Source: Pseudomonas sp. BN102
GTDB lineage: Bacteria; Pseudomonadota; Gammaproteobacteria; Pseudomonadales; Pseudomonadaceae
Direction: 5' to 3'
Assembly: GCF_029871245.1 (NCBI RefSeq)
Contig: NZ_SSON01000029.1
Coordinates: forward strand, 40,245 to 104,244
Length of the DNA: 64,000 nt
Under the pieces are notes generated by a model. The model saw only the letters and a list, made by a program, of their open reading frames with translations, was not told the origin of the DNA and ran no database searches. How positions within the stretch are numbered: the stretch's first letter is position 1; the number at the start of each line of letters is the position of its first letter. This document shows, piece after piece, positions 9,475 to 19,085 of the stretch. The translations under genes and the position numbers were made by a program.

Positions 9475-11466
9475 ATGGCTGGCCTGATCCCGCAAGGCTT
9501 CATCGACGATCTGCTGAACCGCACCGACATAGTCGAGGTGGTTGGCGCACGCGTGCAGCTGAAAAAGGCCGGCAAGAACTACACCGCGCGCTGCCCCTTT
9601 CATAACGAAAAGACGCCGTCCTTCAGCGTCAGCCCGGACAAGCAGTTCTATTACTGCTTCGGCTGCGGTGCCGGCGGCAATGCCCTCGGCTTCATCATGG
9701 ACCACGACAACCTGGACTTCCCCCAGGCGGTCGAGGACCTGGCCAAGCGCGCCGGCATGGACATCCCGCGGGAAGAAGGCGGGCGCAGCAACCGCCCGCG
9801 CCAGCCAACCGACTCCCCGCTCTACGCCCTGCTCACCGCCGCGTCGGACTACTACCGGCATGCCTTGAAGCAACACCCGACACGCAAGGCCGCCGTCGAG
9901 TACCTCAAGGGCCGCGGCCTCACGGGCGAGATCGCCCGCGACTTCGCCCTCGGCTTCGCCCCGCCCGGCTGGGACAACCTGCTCAAGCACATGGGCGGCG
10001 ATAGCCTGCAGCAGAAGCACATGATCGACGCCGGGCTGCTGATCGAGAACACCGAGACCGGCAAGCGCTACGACCGCTTCCGCGACCGGGTGATGTTCCC
10101 CATCCGCGACAGCCGCGGCCGCATCATCGCCTTCGGCGGCCGAGTACTGGGAGATGACAAGCCCAAGTACCTGAACTCCCCGGAAACCCCCGTGTTCCAC
10201 AAGGGCCAGGAGCTCTACGGGCTGTTCGAAGCGCGCAAGCACAACCGCAACCTCGACGAAATCATGGTCGTCGAGGGTTACATGGACGTCATCGCCCTGG
10301 CCCAGCAAGGCCTGCGCAATGCCGTCGCCACACTGGGAACCTCCACCAGCGAAGAGCACATCAAGCGCCTGTTCCGCCTGGTGCCGAGCATTCTTTTCTG
10401 CTTCGACGGCGACCAGGCCGGTCGCAAGGCCGCCTGGCGCGCACTGGAAGCCACCTTGCCGAGCCTCGAAGACGGCCGCCGCGCGCGCTTCCTGTTCCTG
10501 CCCGAAGGCGAGGACCCGGACAGCCTGGTGCGCAAGGAAGGCACCGACGCCTTCCGCGCGCGCATCACCCAGCATGCCCAACCACTGGCCGACTACTTCT
10601 TCCAGCAGCTGACCCAGGAGGCCGACCCCTCCTCCCTGGAGGGCAAGGCGCACCTGGCGACCTTGGCCGCGCCGCTGATCGAGCGCATCCCCGGCGCCAA
10701 CCTCAAGGTCCTGATGCGTCAGCGCCTGGGCGAAATTACCGGACTGCACGGTGATGCCCTCGGCCAGTTCGCCCGTAGCGCTCCGACCAGCGTAAGCAGC
10801 AACAGCCATGGCCACCCGGACGATTCCTACTACGAATCCTTCTCCGGCCATGACGACCAGCGGCACGAACCGGACCATTCGCAGTACTTCGAGCAATCCG
10901 CCGCACCACAGGGCAACTGGCAGAAGGACGAGCGGCGCAAGGAAGGCTGGAAAAAGGGCGACTGGAAGAAGGACGGCAGCAAGTGGGGCAAGGGCCGCGA
11001 CGAATTCAAGCGCCCGCCGCGCACGGAAGTGAAGGTGGAATCCCCCACCCTGACCGCCTTGCGCACCCTGCTGCACCACCCTTCTCTGGCACAGAAGGTG
11101 GAAGATGCCAGCCATTTCGCCGCCGAAGACGACACCTACGCCCAGCTCATGGTGTCGCTCGTGGAAGCCGTTCAGAAGAACCCGAAACTGCGTTCACTGC
11201 AGCTGATCGCCCGCTGGCACGGCACCGACCAGGGCCGCCTGCTGCGGGCCCTGGCGGAAAAGGAATGGCTGATTTCCGACGACAACCTTGAACAACAGTT
11301 TTTCGACACTATAACTAGGTTGTCGGCTCGCCAGCGGGAACGCCGCCTGGAAAATCTGCTGCGGAAAGCACGGCAAAGCGAACTCAGCGCAGAGGAAAAA
11401 GATCAGCTGCGTGACCTTCTCAGCCGCAACACGTCCTCCCTGACTCCGACCTCAACTGGCGCGTAA
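9475..11466 (+). CDS. dnaG: DNA primase
   Basis: This 663-residue protein synthesises RNA primers for replication. The N-terminal zinc-binding module has ligands Cys40, His43, Cys61 and Cys64; the RNA polymerase core follows, with the TOPRIM motif VVEGYMDVIAL near residue 263 and FDGDQAGRKAA near residue 310. A Gln/Lys/Trp-rich low-complexity linker (about residues 435–520) precedes the C-terminal DnaB-interacting domain. The linker is longer than in E. coli DnaG (581 aa), as is usual in Pseudomonas. Only 194 bp separate it from rpsU, so no gene lies between. Confidence 0.97.
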   Translation: MAGLIPQGFIDDLLNRTDIVEVVGARVQLKKAGKNYTARCPFHNEKTPSFSVSPDKQFYYCFGCGAGGNALGFIMDHDNLDFPQAVEDLAKRAGMDIPREEGGRSNRPRQPTDSPLYALLTAASDYYRHALKQHPTRKAAVEYLKGRGLTGEIARDFALGFAPPGWDNLLKHMGGDSLQQKHMIDAGLLIENTETGKRYDRFRDRVMFPIRDSRGRIIAFGGRVLGDDKPKYLNSPETPVFHKGQELYGLFEARKHNRNLDEIMVVEGYMDVIALAQQGLRNAVATLGTSTSEEHIKRLFRLVPSILFCFDGDQAGRKAAWRALEATLPSLEDGRRARFLFLPEGEDPDSLVRKEGTDAFRARITQHAQPLADYFFQQLTQEADPSSLEGKAHLATLAAPLIERIPGANLKVLMRQRLGEITGLHGDALGQFARSAPTSVSSNSHGHPDDSYYESFSGHDDQRHEPDHSQYFEQSAAPQGNWQKDERRKEGWKKGDWKKDGSKWGKGRDEFKRPPRTEVKVESPTLTALRTLLHHPSLAQKVEDASHFAAEDDTYAQLMVSLVEAVQKNPKLRSLQLIARWHGTDQGRLLRALAEKEWLISDDNLEQQFFDTITRLSARQRERRLENLLRKARQSELSAEEKDQLRDLLSRNTSSLTPTSTGA

Positions 11467-11480
11467 GGCCCCGGATCAGG

Positions 11481-11486
11481 TATAAT
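11481..11486 (+). promoter_or_regulatory. possible -10 element before rpoD
   Basis: A perfect TATAAT lies 48 bp upstream of the rpoD start in the 67-bp dnaG–rpoD gap. No good -35 is visible at 16–18 bp. It could give rpoD an extra promoter besides operon read-through. Confidence 0.4.
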
Positions 11487-11533
11487 CCTCGGCTTGTTTT
11501 CAGCCCGCCAAGACCTTAAGTGGATAGGGTGCT

Positions 11534-13387
11534 ATGTCCGGAAAAGCGCAACAGCAGTCTCGCCTCAAAGAGTTGATCGCCCGTGGCCGTGAGCAGGGAT
11601 ACCTGACTTACGCGGAGGTCAACGACCACCTGCCGGAGGATATTTCCGATCCGGAACAGGTGGAAGACATCATCCGCATGATCAATGACATGGGGATCAA
11701 CGTATTCGAGAGTGCCCCGGATGCGGATGCCCTGTTGCTGGCGGAAGCCGACACCGACGAAGCCGCCGCCGAAGAAGCTGCCGCCGCCCTGGCTGCAGTG
11801 GAAACCGACATCGGCCGCACTACCGACCCAGTGCGCATGTACATGCGTGAAATGGGCACCGTGGAACTGCTGACCCGCGAAGGCGAGATCGAAATCGCCA
11901 AGCGTATCGAGGAAGGCATCCGCGAAGTGATGAGCGCCATTGCTCACTTCCCCGGCACTGTCGACGGCATCCTCGCCGAATACCAGCGCGTCACCACCGA
12001 AGGTGGCCGTCTCTCCGACGTCCTCAGCGGCTACATCGACCCGGATGACGGCACCTTGCCGGCCGAAGAAGTCGAGCCCGTCGGCCTGAAGGACGACAGC
12101 GCCGCCGCCAAGGAAAAGGAAGACGAAGAGGACGAGGAAGCCGAGGGCGACGACACCGAGGAAGAAGGTGACGGCGGTCCTGATCCGGAAGAGGCCCTGC
12201 GCCGCTTCACGGCCGTGTCCGAGCAGCTCGAAAAGGCCAAGAAGGCCCTCAAGAAGCATGGTCGCGACAGCAAGCAGGCCGTTGAAGAGCTACTGGCCCT
12301 GGCCGAGCTCTTCATGCCGATCAAGCTGGTGCCGAAGCAGTTCGACGTCCTTGTGGAAAAAGTCCGCAGCGCCCTGGACCGCGTCCGCGCCCAGGAACGC
12401 GCCATCATGCAGCTCTGCGTACGTGATGCCCGCATGCCTCGCGCCGACTTCCTGCGCTTGTTCCCGGGCAATGAAGTCGACCTGACCTGGGCCGAAGGCC
12501 TGGCCAAGGGCAAAGCCAAGTACGCCGAAGCCATCGGCAAGCTGGTGGACGACATCAAACGCAACCAGCAGAAGCTGGTGGACCTCCAGCAGGAAGTCGA
12601 CCTGACGGTCAACGAGATCAAGGACGTCAACCGCCGCATGTCCATTGGCGAAGCCAAGGCTCGCCGGGCGAAGAAAGAGATGGTCGAGGCCAACCTGCGC
12701 CTCGTGATCTCCATCGCCAAGAAGTACACCAACCGCGGCCTGCAGTTCCTCGACCTGATCCAGGAAGGCAACATCGGCCTGATGAAGGCGGTGGACAAGT
12801 TCGAATACCGTCGCGGCTACAAGTTCTCGACCTACGCAACCTGGTGGATTCGCCAGGCGATCACCCGCTCGATCGCCGACCAGGCGCGCACCATCCGTAT
12901 CCCGGTGCACATGATCGAGACCATCAACAAGCTCAACCGCATCTCCCGCCAGATGCTGCAGGAAATGGGCCGCGAGCCCACTCCGGAAGAGCTGGGCGAG
13001 CGTATGGAGATGCCGGAGGACAAGATCCGCAAGGTATTGAAGATCGCCAAGGAACCGATCTCCATGGAGACCCCGATCGGCGACGACGAGGACTCCCACT
13101 TGGGCGACTTCATCGAGGACAGCACCATGCAGTCCCCGATCGACGTAGCCACCGTGGAAAGCCTCAAGGAAGCGACCCGCGAAGTCCTGGCCGGCCTCAC
13201 TGCCCGTGAAGCCAAGGTCCTGCGCATGCGTTTCGGCATCGACATGAATACCGACCATACCCTCGAGGAAGTCGGCAAGCAGTTCGATGTAACCCGCGAA
13301 CGTATCCGCCAGATCGAAGCCAAGGCGTTGCGCAAGCTGCGTCACCCGTCCCGAAGCGAGCACCTGCGCTCCTTCCTCGACGAGTAA
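11534..13387 (+). CDS. rpoD: RNA polymerase sigma-70 (housekeeping sigma factor)
   Basis: This 617-residue protein is the primary sigma factor. Region 1.1 occupies the N-terminus, followed by a large acidic non-conserved region with the Glu/Asp-rich stretch near residues 185–220. Region 2 contains [26 protein letters not shown] core and -10 recognition sequence, and region 4 ends with [17 protein letters not shown], the helix-turn-helix for the -35 element. Length matches Pseudomonas RpoD. It is the last gene of the operon and is followed by a clear terminator. The start has a purine-rich GGATAGGG site. Confidence 0.98.
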   Translation: MSGKAQQQSRLKELIARGREQGYLTYAEVNDHLPEDISDPEQVEDIIRMINDMGINVFESAPDADALLLAEADTDEAAAEEAAAALAAVETDIGRTTDPVRMYMREMGTVELLTREGEIEIAKRIEEGIREVMSAIAHFPGTVDGILAEYQRVTTEGGRLSDVLSGYIDPDDGTLPAEEVEPVGLKDDSAAAKEKEDEEDEEAEGDDTEEEGDGGPDPEEALRRFTAVSEQLEKAKKALKKHGRDSKQAVEELLALAELFMPIKLVPKQFDVLVEKVRSALDRVRAQERAIMQLCVRDARMPRADFLRLFPGNEVDLTWAEGLAKGKAKYAEAIGKLVDDIKRNQQKLVDLQQEVDLTVNEIKDVNRRMSIGEAKARRAKKEMVEANLRLVISIAKKYTNRGLQFLDLIQEGNIGLMKAVDKFEYRRGYKFSTYATWWIRQAITRSIADQARTIRIPVHMIETINKLNRISRQMLQEMGREPTPEELGERMEMPEDKIRKVLKIAKEPISMETPIGDDEDSHLGDFIEDSTMQSPIDVATVESLKEATREVLAGLTAREAKVLRMRFGIDMNTDHTLEEVGKQFDVTRERIRQIEAKALRKLRHPSRSEHLRSFLDE

Positions 13388-13396
13388 GCGATCCAG

Positions 13397-13427
13397 AAAC
13401 CCCCGGCCAGTCCGGGGGTTTTCTTTT
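13397..13427 (+). terminator. intrinsic terminator of the rpsU–dnaG–rpoD operon
   Basis: AAACCCCCGG and CCGGGGGTTT form a perfect 10-bp stem with a 5-base loop, followed by a T-rich tail, starting 9 bp after the rpoD stop. Confidence 0.9.
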
Positions 13428-13531
13428 GTCCATCCCTGATAGCGCGCCAGACCGCACTTTTCTCTTTCGGATGGCAAGCGGCCACGTCTACACTTCGACC
13501 AGACATCTCCCCCCAAGGAAAGAGGCTGCCA

Positions 13532-16500
13532 ATGGCGCGAGCGCGGGCCGTACTGATGCTCTGGCTGGCACTCTGGGCCTCTTCGGCCGGGGCTCTGACG
13601 CTCACCCGGGAAGAACAGGCCTGGCTCGACAATCACGGCGAGCTGCGCCTAGGCATCGACACCTCCTGGCCCCCCTTCGAATTCCGTGACCTGCAGGGCA
13701 ATCACCTGGGCCTGGCGGCCGATTACGTCGACCTGATCCGCCAGCGCCTGGGCGTGAAACTGACGCCCGTCGAACCCAGCAGTTGGGGCGCCGTGCTGCA
13801 GCAGGCTCGCAACGGCGACCTGGACCTGCTGCCAGGCATCATGTCCACCCCGGAACGCCAGGAGTACCTGCTGTTCACCCGCCCCTACCTGGACTTCCCC
13901 ATCGTCATCCTGTCCCAGGCCAAGGGCCCGCAGCCGGCCAACCTCAAGGGGCTCTACGGCCTGCGCGTCGGCGTCGTCGCCAACTACGCGCCCCACGAAC
14001 TGCTGCGCACGCACAATCCCGACCTCAACCTGCAGGCCTACCCCAGCGTCGCCGCCGCCCTGCATGCCTTGGCCACCGGCCAGGTGGACGCGTTCGTCGG
14101 CGACCTCGCCTCCAGCGTCTGGAGCCAGCGCCAGCTCAAGCTGGAAGGCATCGCCATCAGCGGCGAAACGCCCTACCGCTATCAACTGGCTATGGCTACA
14201 CCGCGCAGTGAGCCAATCCTCGCGGGCATCCTCGACAAGGTCTTAGCCGACGTCACCCCCGAAGAAGTCGCCGCCATCCAGGAGCGCTGGGTGGGCGGAG
14301 CCCTGTATCAGCGCACCGACTGGAGCCGCGCCCTGCTCTACGGCCTGCCCGGCCTGATCCTGTTGGCCGGCGTGCTCTTCTTCGTGTTGCGCGTCAACCG
14401 CCGCCTCAGCAGCGAAATGGCCAGCCGAGCGGCGCTCCAGGAAGAGCTGCGCAGCAGCGAGCAGCACTACCGGGGCCTGGTGGAAAGCCTCAATGCCATC
14501 GCCTGGGAAATGCGTGTGGAGGACTACTGCTACACCTACGTGTCGCCCCACGCCGAACGGTTGCTCGGTTATTCTCTGGCCACCTGGCGGGAACCCGGCT
14601 TCTGGCGCCGCACCCTGCACCCTGACGATTCCGCCTGGGCCAACGCCTTCTGCGAAGCGGAAACCCTGGCCGGTCGCGACCACAGTCTCGACTACCGGAT
14701 GATCGCCGCGGACGGCCGGGTGCTCTGGGTGCGCGACATCATCACCCTCATCCCCCACGGGGAGACCCAGATGATGCGGGGCCTGATGATCGACATCACC
14801 GAGGCCAAGCAGACCGAACAGGCCCTGCGCCTTTCCGAGCAGAAGTTCGCCTCGGTGTTCCACAACTGCCCGGACATCATCGTCATCGCCCGTCGCACCG
14901 ACGGCAGCCTGCTGGCGATCAACCACACCTTCGAGCAACAGATCGGTATCAAGGCCAGCGATGCCCTCGGCAAGACCGCCACCGATCTCGATATCTGGGG
15001 CATCCCCGGCATCGGTCCGAAACTCCTCCAGCGCCTGCAGCAGGGCAACCCGCTGCACAACCTGGAAATGCCCTTCCGCCGCGCCAGTGGCGAGACCTTC
15101 ACCGGCCTGATTTCGGCCCAGGCCATCGACCTGGACGACACCCCTGCCCTGGTGGTCGTGGTCCGCGATATCACCCAGCTCAAGGAAACCCAGCAGCTGC
15201 TGCAGGTGTCCGAAGAAAAGTTTGCCCGTGCCTTCCACGCCTCGCCGGACGGCCTGCTCATCTCCCGCATCAGCGACGGCCTCCTGCTGGAAGCCAACGA
15301 CGGCTTCAGCCGGATCACCGGCTACAGCCCCCAGGAAATCGCCGACCGCTCCACTCTGGACCTAGGCCTCTGGGCCGATCCGGCCGAACGCGAACACATG
15401 ATCCGGGTCGTCCGCGACCAGGGCAGCCTGCACCACTTCACCGCGACCGTCCGCACCAAGGCCGGGCAGATCCGCCTCTGCGAGCTCTCCGCCCAGCCCA
15501 TCCCCATCGGCGACGACGCCTGCATGCTGACCATCGCCCGCGACGTCACCGAGCGCCAGCAGATGCAGGAAAAGCTGCTCCAGGCCGCGACCGTCTTCGA
15601 AAGCACCGCCGAAGGCGTGATGATCACCGACACCGAGCAGCGCATCACCGCGGTCAATCGCGCCTTCAGCGAAATCACTGGCTACAGCGAAAGCGAAGCG
15701 CTCGGCCAATCGCCACGCCTGCTCGCCTCCGGCCAACACGACAGCGCCTTCTATGCCGCCATGTGGCATCAGCTGGAGCGTGAAGGCCACTGGCAGGGGG
15801 AAATCTGGAACCGCCGCAAGAACGGCGACCCCTATCCGGAATGGCTCACCATCAGCGCCGTTCGCGACCGCTACAACCGGGTCACCCACTACGTCGGCGT
15901 ATTCGCTGACATCTCGCCGCTAAAGCACGCCCAGGCGCGCCTCGACTACCAGGCGCACCACGACCCGCTCACCGGCCTGCCCAACCGCCTGCTGTTCGAG
16001 AACCGACTGCAACTGGCTCTGGCCGATGCCGTCAACGACCACCACCAGGGCGCGGTGCTGTTCATCGACCTGGACCGCTTCAAGCACATAAACGACAGCC
16101 TCGGCCACCCGGTGGGCGACCTGCTGCTGAAGGGCATCGCCAGCCGCCTGCGCGAGCAGCTGCGCGACATCGATACCGTGGCCCGCCTCGGCGGCGATGA
16201 ATTCATCATTCTGCTGCCCGGCCTGCACAACGCCGCCGATGCCCAGGCCGTGGCCAACAAATTGCTGGCCTGCTTCGTGGTGCCTTTCCCCGCTGGCCAG
16301 CACGAGTTCTTCATGAGCGCCAGCATCGGCATCAGCCTCTTCCCGGAACACGGCCTGGACGTCGCCACCCTGGTGAAGAACGCCGACGCCGCCATGTACC
16401 GGGCCAAGGCCCGCGGCCGCAACCGCATCGAGTTCTACACCCGCGACCTGACCAGCCAGGCCACCGAGCGCATGGCCCTGGAGACCGAGCTGCGCCGCGC

Positions 16501-17269
16501 GCTGGAGCGCAACGAACTGTCCTTGTGCTACCAGCCCAAGCTCAGCCTGCAGCACCAGAGCCTGGTGGGCGCCGAGGCCCTGGTGCGCTGGCACCATCCG
16601 CGGTTCGGCGAAATCCCCCCAGAGCGCTTCATCCCGCTCGCAGAAGAAACCGGCCTCATCCTGCTCCTTGGCGACTGGGTGCTGCAGCACGCCTGCCGGC
16701 AGATGCAGCAATGGCAGGAACAGCACGCCCCCTTCGGTCCGCTCTCGGTCAACCTCGCCGGCGCCCAACTGCGCCAGCCGCTGCTGGTGGAGCGCCTGCA
16801 GCAGCTGATCCGGGGCCTGGGCCTGGAAGCCCAGCGCCTGCAGCTGGAAATTACCGAAGGCTTCATCATGAGCCAGGCCGAAGAAGCTCTCAGCGTGCTC
16901 CACAGCCTCAAGACGCTCGGCGTGCAGCTGGCCATCGACGACTTCGGCACCGGCTATTCGTCCCTGAGCTACCTCAAGCGCCTGCCGCTGGACGTGCTGA
17001 AGATCGACAAATCCTTCGTCCGCGGCCTGCCCGACGACCCCAACGACGCCGCCATCAGCCGCGCCATCATCGCCCTCGGCCGCAGCATGCAGCTCACCGT
17101 CATCGCCGAAGGTGTCGAAACCAAGGCCCAGGAGAACTTCCTCGCGGCTGAAGGCTGCGACCAGATTCAAGGCTTCATCGTCAGCTCAGCCTTACCAGCC
17201 GAGGCCTTCGCGAGAAAATTCCTCAGCCCGCTCCCCGCGATTGGCGCCCAGAAAAAAGCGCCTGTATAA
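13532..17269 (+). CDS. rmcA: c-di-GMP phosphodiesterase/cyclase with periplasmic sensor and PAS domains (RmcA-like)
   Basis: This 1245-residue protein has a signal sequence, a periplasmic solute-binding (Venus flytrap, SBP_bac_3) domain at about residues 25–255, one membrane segment at about 268–288, four PAS-type domains at about 305–805, a GGDEF domain with intact GGDEF near residue 887, and an EAL domain with EAL near 1014 and DDFGTGYSSL further on. The same architecture, the same length as I recall and the position directly after rpoD identify it as the orthologue of P. aeruginosa PA0575 RmcA, which tunes c-di-GMP in response to redox state. Both active-site signatures look intact. An AAGGAAAGAGG ribosome site precedes the ATG. 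Confidence 0.92.
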   Translation: MARARAVLMLWLALWASSAGALTLTREEQAWLDNHGELRLGIDTSWPPFEFRDLQGNHLGLAADYVDLIRQRLGVKLTPVEPSSWGAVLQQARNGDLDLLPGIMSTPERQEYLLFTRPYLDFPIVILSQAKGPQPANLKGLYGLRVGVVANYAPHELLRTHNPDLNLQAYPSVAAALHALATGQVDAFVGDLASSVWSQRQLKLEGIAISGETPYRYQLAMATPRSEPILAGILDKVLADVTPEEVAAIQERWVGGALYQRTDWSRALLYGLPGLILLAGVLFFVLRVNRRLSSEMASRAALQEELRSSEQHYRGLVESLNAIAWEMRVEDYCYTYVSPHAERLLGYSLATWREPGFWRRTLHPDDSAWANAFCEAETLAGRDHSLDYRMIAADGRVLWVRDIITLIPHGETQMMRGLMIDITEAKQTEQALRLSEQKFASVFHNCPDIIVIARRTDGSLLAINHTFEQQIGIKASDALGKTATDLDIWGIPGIGPKLLQRLQQGNPLHNLEMPFRRASGETFTGLISAQAIDLDDTPALVVVVRDITQLKETQQLLQVSEEKFARAFHASPDGLLISRISDGLLLEANDGFSRITGYSPQEIADRSTLDLGLWADPAEREHMIRVVRDQGSLHHFTATVRTKAGQIRLCELSAQPIPIGDDACMLTIARDVTERQQMQEKLLQAATVFESTAEGVMITDTEQRITAVNRAFSEITGYSESEALGQSPRLLASGQHDSAFYAAMWHQLEREGHWQGEIWNRRKNGDPYPEWLTISAVRDRYNRVTHYVGVFADISPLKHAQARLDYQAHHDPLTGLPNRLLFENRLQLALADAVNDHHQGAVLFIDLDRFKHINDSLGHPVGDLLLKGIASRLREQLRDIDTVARLGGDEFIILLPGLHNAADAQAVANKLLACFVVPFPAGQHEFFMSASIGISLFPEHGLDVATLVKNADAAMYRAKARGRNRIEFYTRDLTSQATERMALETELRRALERNELSLCYQPKLSLQHQSLVGAEALVRWHHPRFGEIPPERFIPLAEETGLILLLGDWVLQHACRQMQQWQEQHAPFGPLSVNLAGAQLRQPLLVERLQQLIRGLGLEAQRLQLEITEGFIMSQAEEALSVLHSLKTLGVQLAIDDFGTGYSSLSYLKRLPLDVLKIDKSFVRGLPDDPNDAAISRAIIALGRSMQLTVIAEGVETKAQENFLAAEGCDQIQGFIVSSALPAEAFARKFLSPLPAIGAQKKAPV

Positions 17270-17270
17270 T
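17241..17270 (+). promoter_or_regulatory. tRNA promoter overlapping the rmcA stop codon
   Basis: TTGGCG (17241–17246), an 18-bp spacer and a perfect TATAAT (17265–17270) lie 15 bp before the tRNA. The -10 element contains the TAA stop codon of rmcA (17267–17269), so one short sequence serves both genes. Confidence 0.7.
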
Positions 17271-17284
17271 CCGCCGGCCTTCTG

Positions 17285-17361
17285 GGGCCTATAGCTCAGT
17301 CGGTTAGAGCAGAGGACTCATAATCCTTTGGTCCACGGTTCGAGTCCGTGTGGGCCCACCA
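17285..17361 (+). tRNA. tRNA with CAU anticodon, probably tRNA-Ile2 (could be annotated Met)
   Basis: A complete 77-base cloverleaf: acceptor stem GGGCCTA/TGGGCCC, D arm GCTC/GAGC, anticodon stem GAGGA/TCCTT with loop CTCATAA (anticodon CAT), T arm CACGG/CCGTG with TTCGAGT, and encoded CCA. It lacks the initiator features, since pair 1–72 is G–C. Pairs 4–69 and 5–68 are both C–G, which are known TilS determinants of E. coli tRNA-Ile2, whereas elongator tRNA-Met has A/U pairs there. I therefore favour Ile2 (lysidine-modified, reading AUA) over Met. Confidence 0.9.
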
Positions 17362-17365
17362 AATC

Positions 17366-17390
17366 AAAAGCCGCGCATTGCGCGGCTTTT
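17366..17390 (+). terminator. intrinsic terminator of the tRNA gene
   Basis: AAAAGCCGCGC and GCGCGGCTTTT form a perfect 11-bp stem with a 3-base loop, followed by GCGTTTTT, starting 4 bp after the tRNA. Confidence 0.9.
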
Positions 17391-17509
17391 GCGTTTTTCT
17401 GACTGGACAGAAGCTCTCTTCTGGAAGCGTTCAACGTCCACATTCCGCCCACGGGGATCCGCCGCCCGGCAACCTGGCACCCACGGGAGAGCCCCCGTGG
17501 CGTCGGCGA

Positions 17510-18247
17510 TCAGGCCCCAACCGCGAAGCCCTGCAGAAAGCCCGCATACCGCTTGGGCAGTGGGAAGTCCAGGTCACCCCGCTTGCTGGTACTGAGCCGC
17601 AACTCCCCGAGCATCTCCACCATCTTCAGCGCGGCGCTCACGCCGTCGATCACGGGTACGCCCAGTTCGTCCTGCAGCCTGATCGCCAGATGGCTCATGC
17701 CTGCACAGCCGAGGACGATGGCACCGGACTCGTCGCGCTCCAGCGCCTCCAGGCAGGCTGCGCGCATCAGGCGCTGCAGGCCTTGCGGGTCCTGGTCCAG
17801 CGCCAGCACCGGAATCTCCACGGCGTGGATGCCCCGGCAGTGCTGGTGGAAGCCGTAGCGCTCCACCAGGTGGCGGGCGATGACCTTGGTCCGGCCCAGG
17901 GTGGTGACGATGCTGAACCCGGTCGCGACCCAGGTGGCCAGGTGCATGGCCGCCTCGGCGATGCCGATCACCGGGTGCCGGGCGATTTCCCGCGCGGCCA
18001 AGAGGCCGGGGTCGCCGAAGCAGGCGATCACGTGGCCCTCGGCGCCATCCCGCTCGCCGTCGCGGATCGCCTGGAGCAGGCCGGGCACGCTGAGTGCCTC
18101 GTCGTAGTGGCCTTCAATGGAGGCCGGTCCCGCGCTGTTGGTCACCGCCAGCAACTGGTTGCCGGCTCGCAGCAGGGGCCTCGCTGACTCGGCCAGGCTG
18201 GCGGTCATCGCGGTGCTGGTGTTCGGGTTGATCAGCTGGATCTTCAT
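17510..18247 (-). CDS. aspartate/glutamate/hydantoin racemase family protein
   Basis: This 245-residue protein begins MKIQLINPNTSTAMT and has the paired catalytic cysteines of cofactor-independent racemases at Cys76 (IACFGDPG) and Cys181 (LGCAGM); the same numbering is known for hydantoin racemases. Members racemise 5-substituted hydantoins or amino acids; the alternative would be a maleate isomerase or allantoin racemase, which share the fold. It lies 8 bp after the same-strand GntR gene and is divergent from an ABC transporter and amidohydrolase cluster, suggesting a role in catabolism of a cyclic amide. Substrate specificity cannot be read from the sequence. Confidence 0.85.
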   Translation of the reverse strand: MKIQLINPNTSTAMTASLAESARPLLRAGNQLLAVTNSAGPASIEGHYDEALSVPGLLQAIRDGERDGAEGHVIACFGDPGLLAAREIARHPVIGIAEAAMHLATWVATGFSIVTTLGRTKVIARHLVERYGFHQHCRGIHAVEIPVLALDQDPQGLQRLMRAACLEALERDESGAIVLGCAGMSHLAIRLQDELGVPVIDGVSAALKMVEMLGELRLSTSKRGDLDFPLPKRYAGFLQGFAVGA

Positions 18248-18255
18248 GGCCGAGG

Positions 18256-18945
18256 TCAGGTCTCGATCAGGTGTTTCAGCGGGTGGTAGTTGGCCTTGAG
18301 CTTGCCGGCCGACTCGAGGATGGCCGTCTCGATGGCGGCCAGGTGGAAGCAGGTCAACTCGATGGCGGCGTTCTGGTTGCCGGCCTCGATGAACTCGATC
18401 AGGCGCAGGTGCTCATCGTCGCGGCAGGCGTCGTGGCGCTCGTCGTCCAGCGCCGCCACGTAGAGCGAGGCGCGGGAGATCAGCTTGCGGAACCAGTCCA
18501 GCAGCACCGGGTTGTTCAGCGCCTGGGCCAGCTTGATGTGGAACTCGCCGAGCAAATGGATCAGCCGCTCGTGGTCGTGGCTGCGGCGGGCCTGTTCCTC
18601 CAGCAGCAGGTGCTCGCGCAGGTCCCGCATGGCCGCGCTGTCCCGCCGCCGGCAGAGTTCGGTGACGATGCCAATCTCGATCAGCCGCCGCGTCTCGAAC
18701 AGCGAGCGGATCTCCTGGTCGCTGGGCAGCGATACCCAGGCGCCCTTGTTCGGTTCAGTGGAGACCAGGCCATCGGCCTCCAGTTGCTTCAACGCCGCCC
18801 GCACCGAGGTGCGGCTGACGTTGAACAACTCCGCCAGCGACGACTCGCCCAGTTTCATGCCGGGCCGCAGCGAGCGGTTGCTGATGGCCTGGTAAACCCC
18901 CTCGTAGACGCGGTCCACCGTGGTTTCCAGCTTCTTGTCTGCCAT
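18256..18945 (-). CDS. GntR family transcriptional regulator (FCD/FadR subfamily)
   Basis: This 229-residue protein has an N-terminal winged helix (about residues 10–75, including LAELFNVSRTSVRAALKQLEADGLV) and a C-terminal all-helical FCD ligand-binding domain (about 85–215). FCD regulators usually repress neighbouring catabolic genes and are released by a small acid. The gene is divergent from the ABC transporter operon and upstream of the racemase on its own strand. The 140-bp intergenic region carries a perfect TTTTTG-CATA-CAAAAA palindrome that is the likely operator. Confidence 0.92.
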   Translation of the reverse strand: MADKKLETTVDRVYEGVYQAISNRSLRPGMKLGESSLAELFNVSRTSVRAALKQLEADGLVSTEPNKGAWVSLPSDQEIRSLFETRRLIEIGIVTELCRRRDSAAMRDLREHLLLEEQARRSHDHERLIHLLGEFHIKLAQALNNPVLLDWFRKLISRASLYVAALDDERHDACRDDEHLRLIEFIEAGNQNAAIELTCFHLAAIETAILESAGKLKANYHPLKHLIET

Positions 18946-19051
18946 TCGTGACTCCTAAATGCGTTCGCAAGCTGATTCCGCCCGAAACGAATGGGCGGCA
19001 AATCCCGGTTGCGTTGTCAGCATAATCCGAGTATTTCTAGATTGCATTCAA

Positions 19052-19067
19052 TTTTTGCATACAAAAA
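19052..19067. promoter_or_regulatory. probable GntR operator
   Basis: TTTTTG, a CATA centre and CAAAAA form a 16-bp inverted repeat in the divergent gntR/ABC intergenic region, 19 bp before the ATPase start. Size and position fit FCD-type GntR operators. Its proximity to the start suggests it overlaps the ABC promoter or leader. Confidence 0.5.
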
Positions 19068-19085
19068 CAAGAGGAATGCACCATT

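Noticed and set aside
9229..11115. 628-codon minus-strand ORF opposite dnaG
   Set aside because: Shadow of dnaG; no domains and no start signal.
15920..17170. 416-codon minus-strand ORF opposite the GGDEF–EAL half of rmcA
   Set aside because: Antisense of conserved catalytic domains; composition explained by codon bias.
17285..17361. tRNA-associated integration site with a genomic island
   Set aside because: The accessory region starts right after the tRNA, but I found no integrase gene and no direct repeat of the tRNA 3' end within the window.
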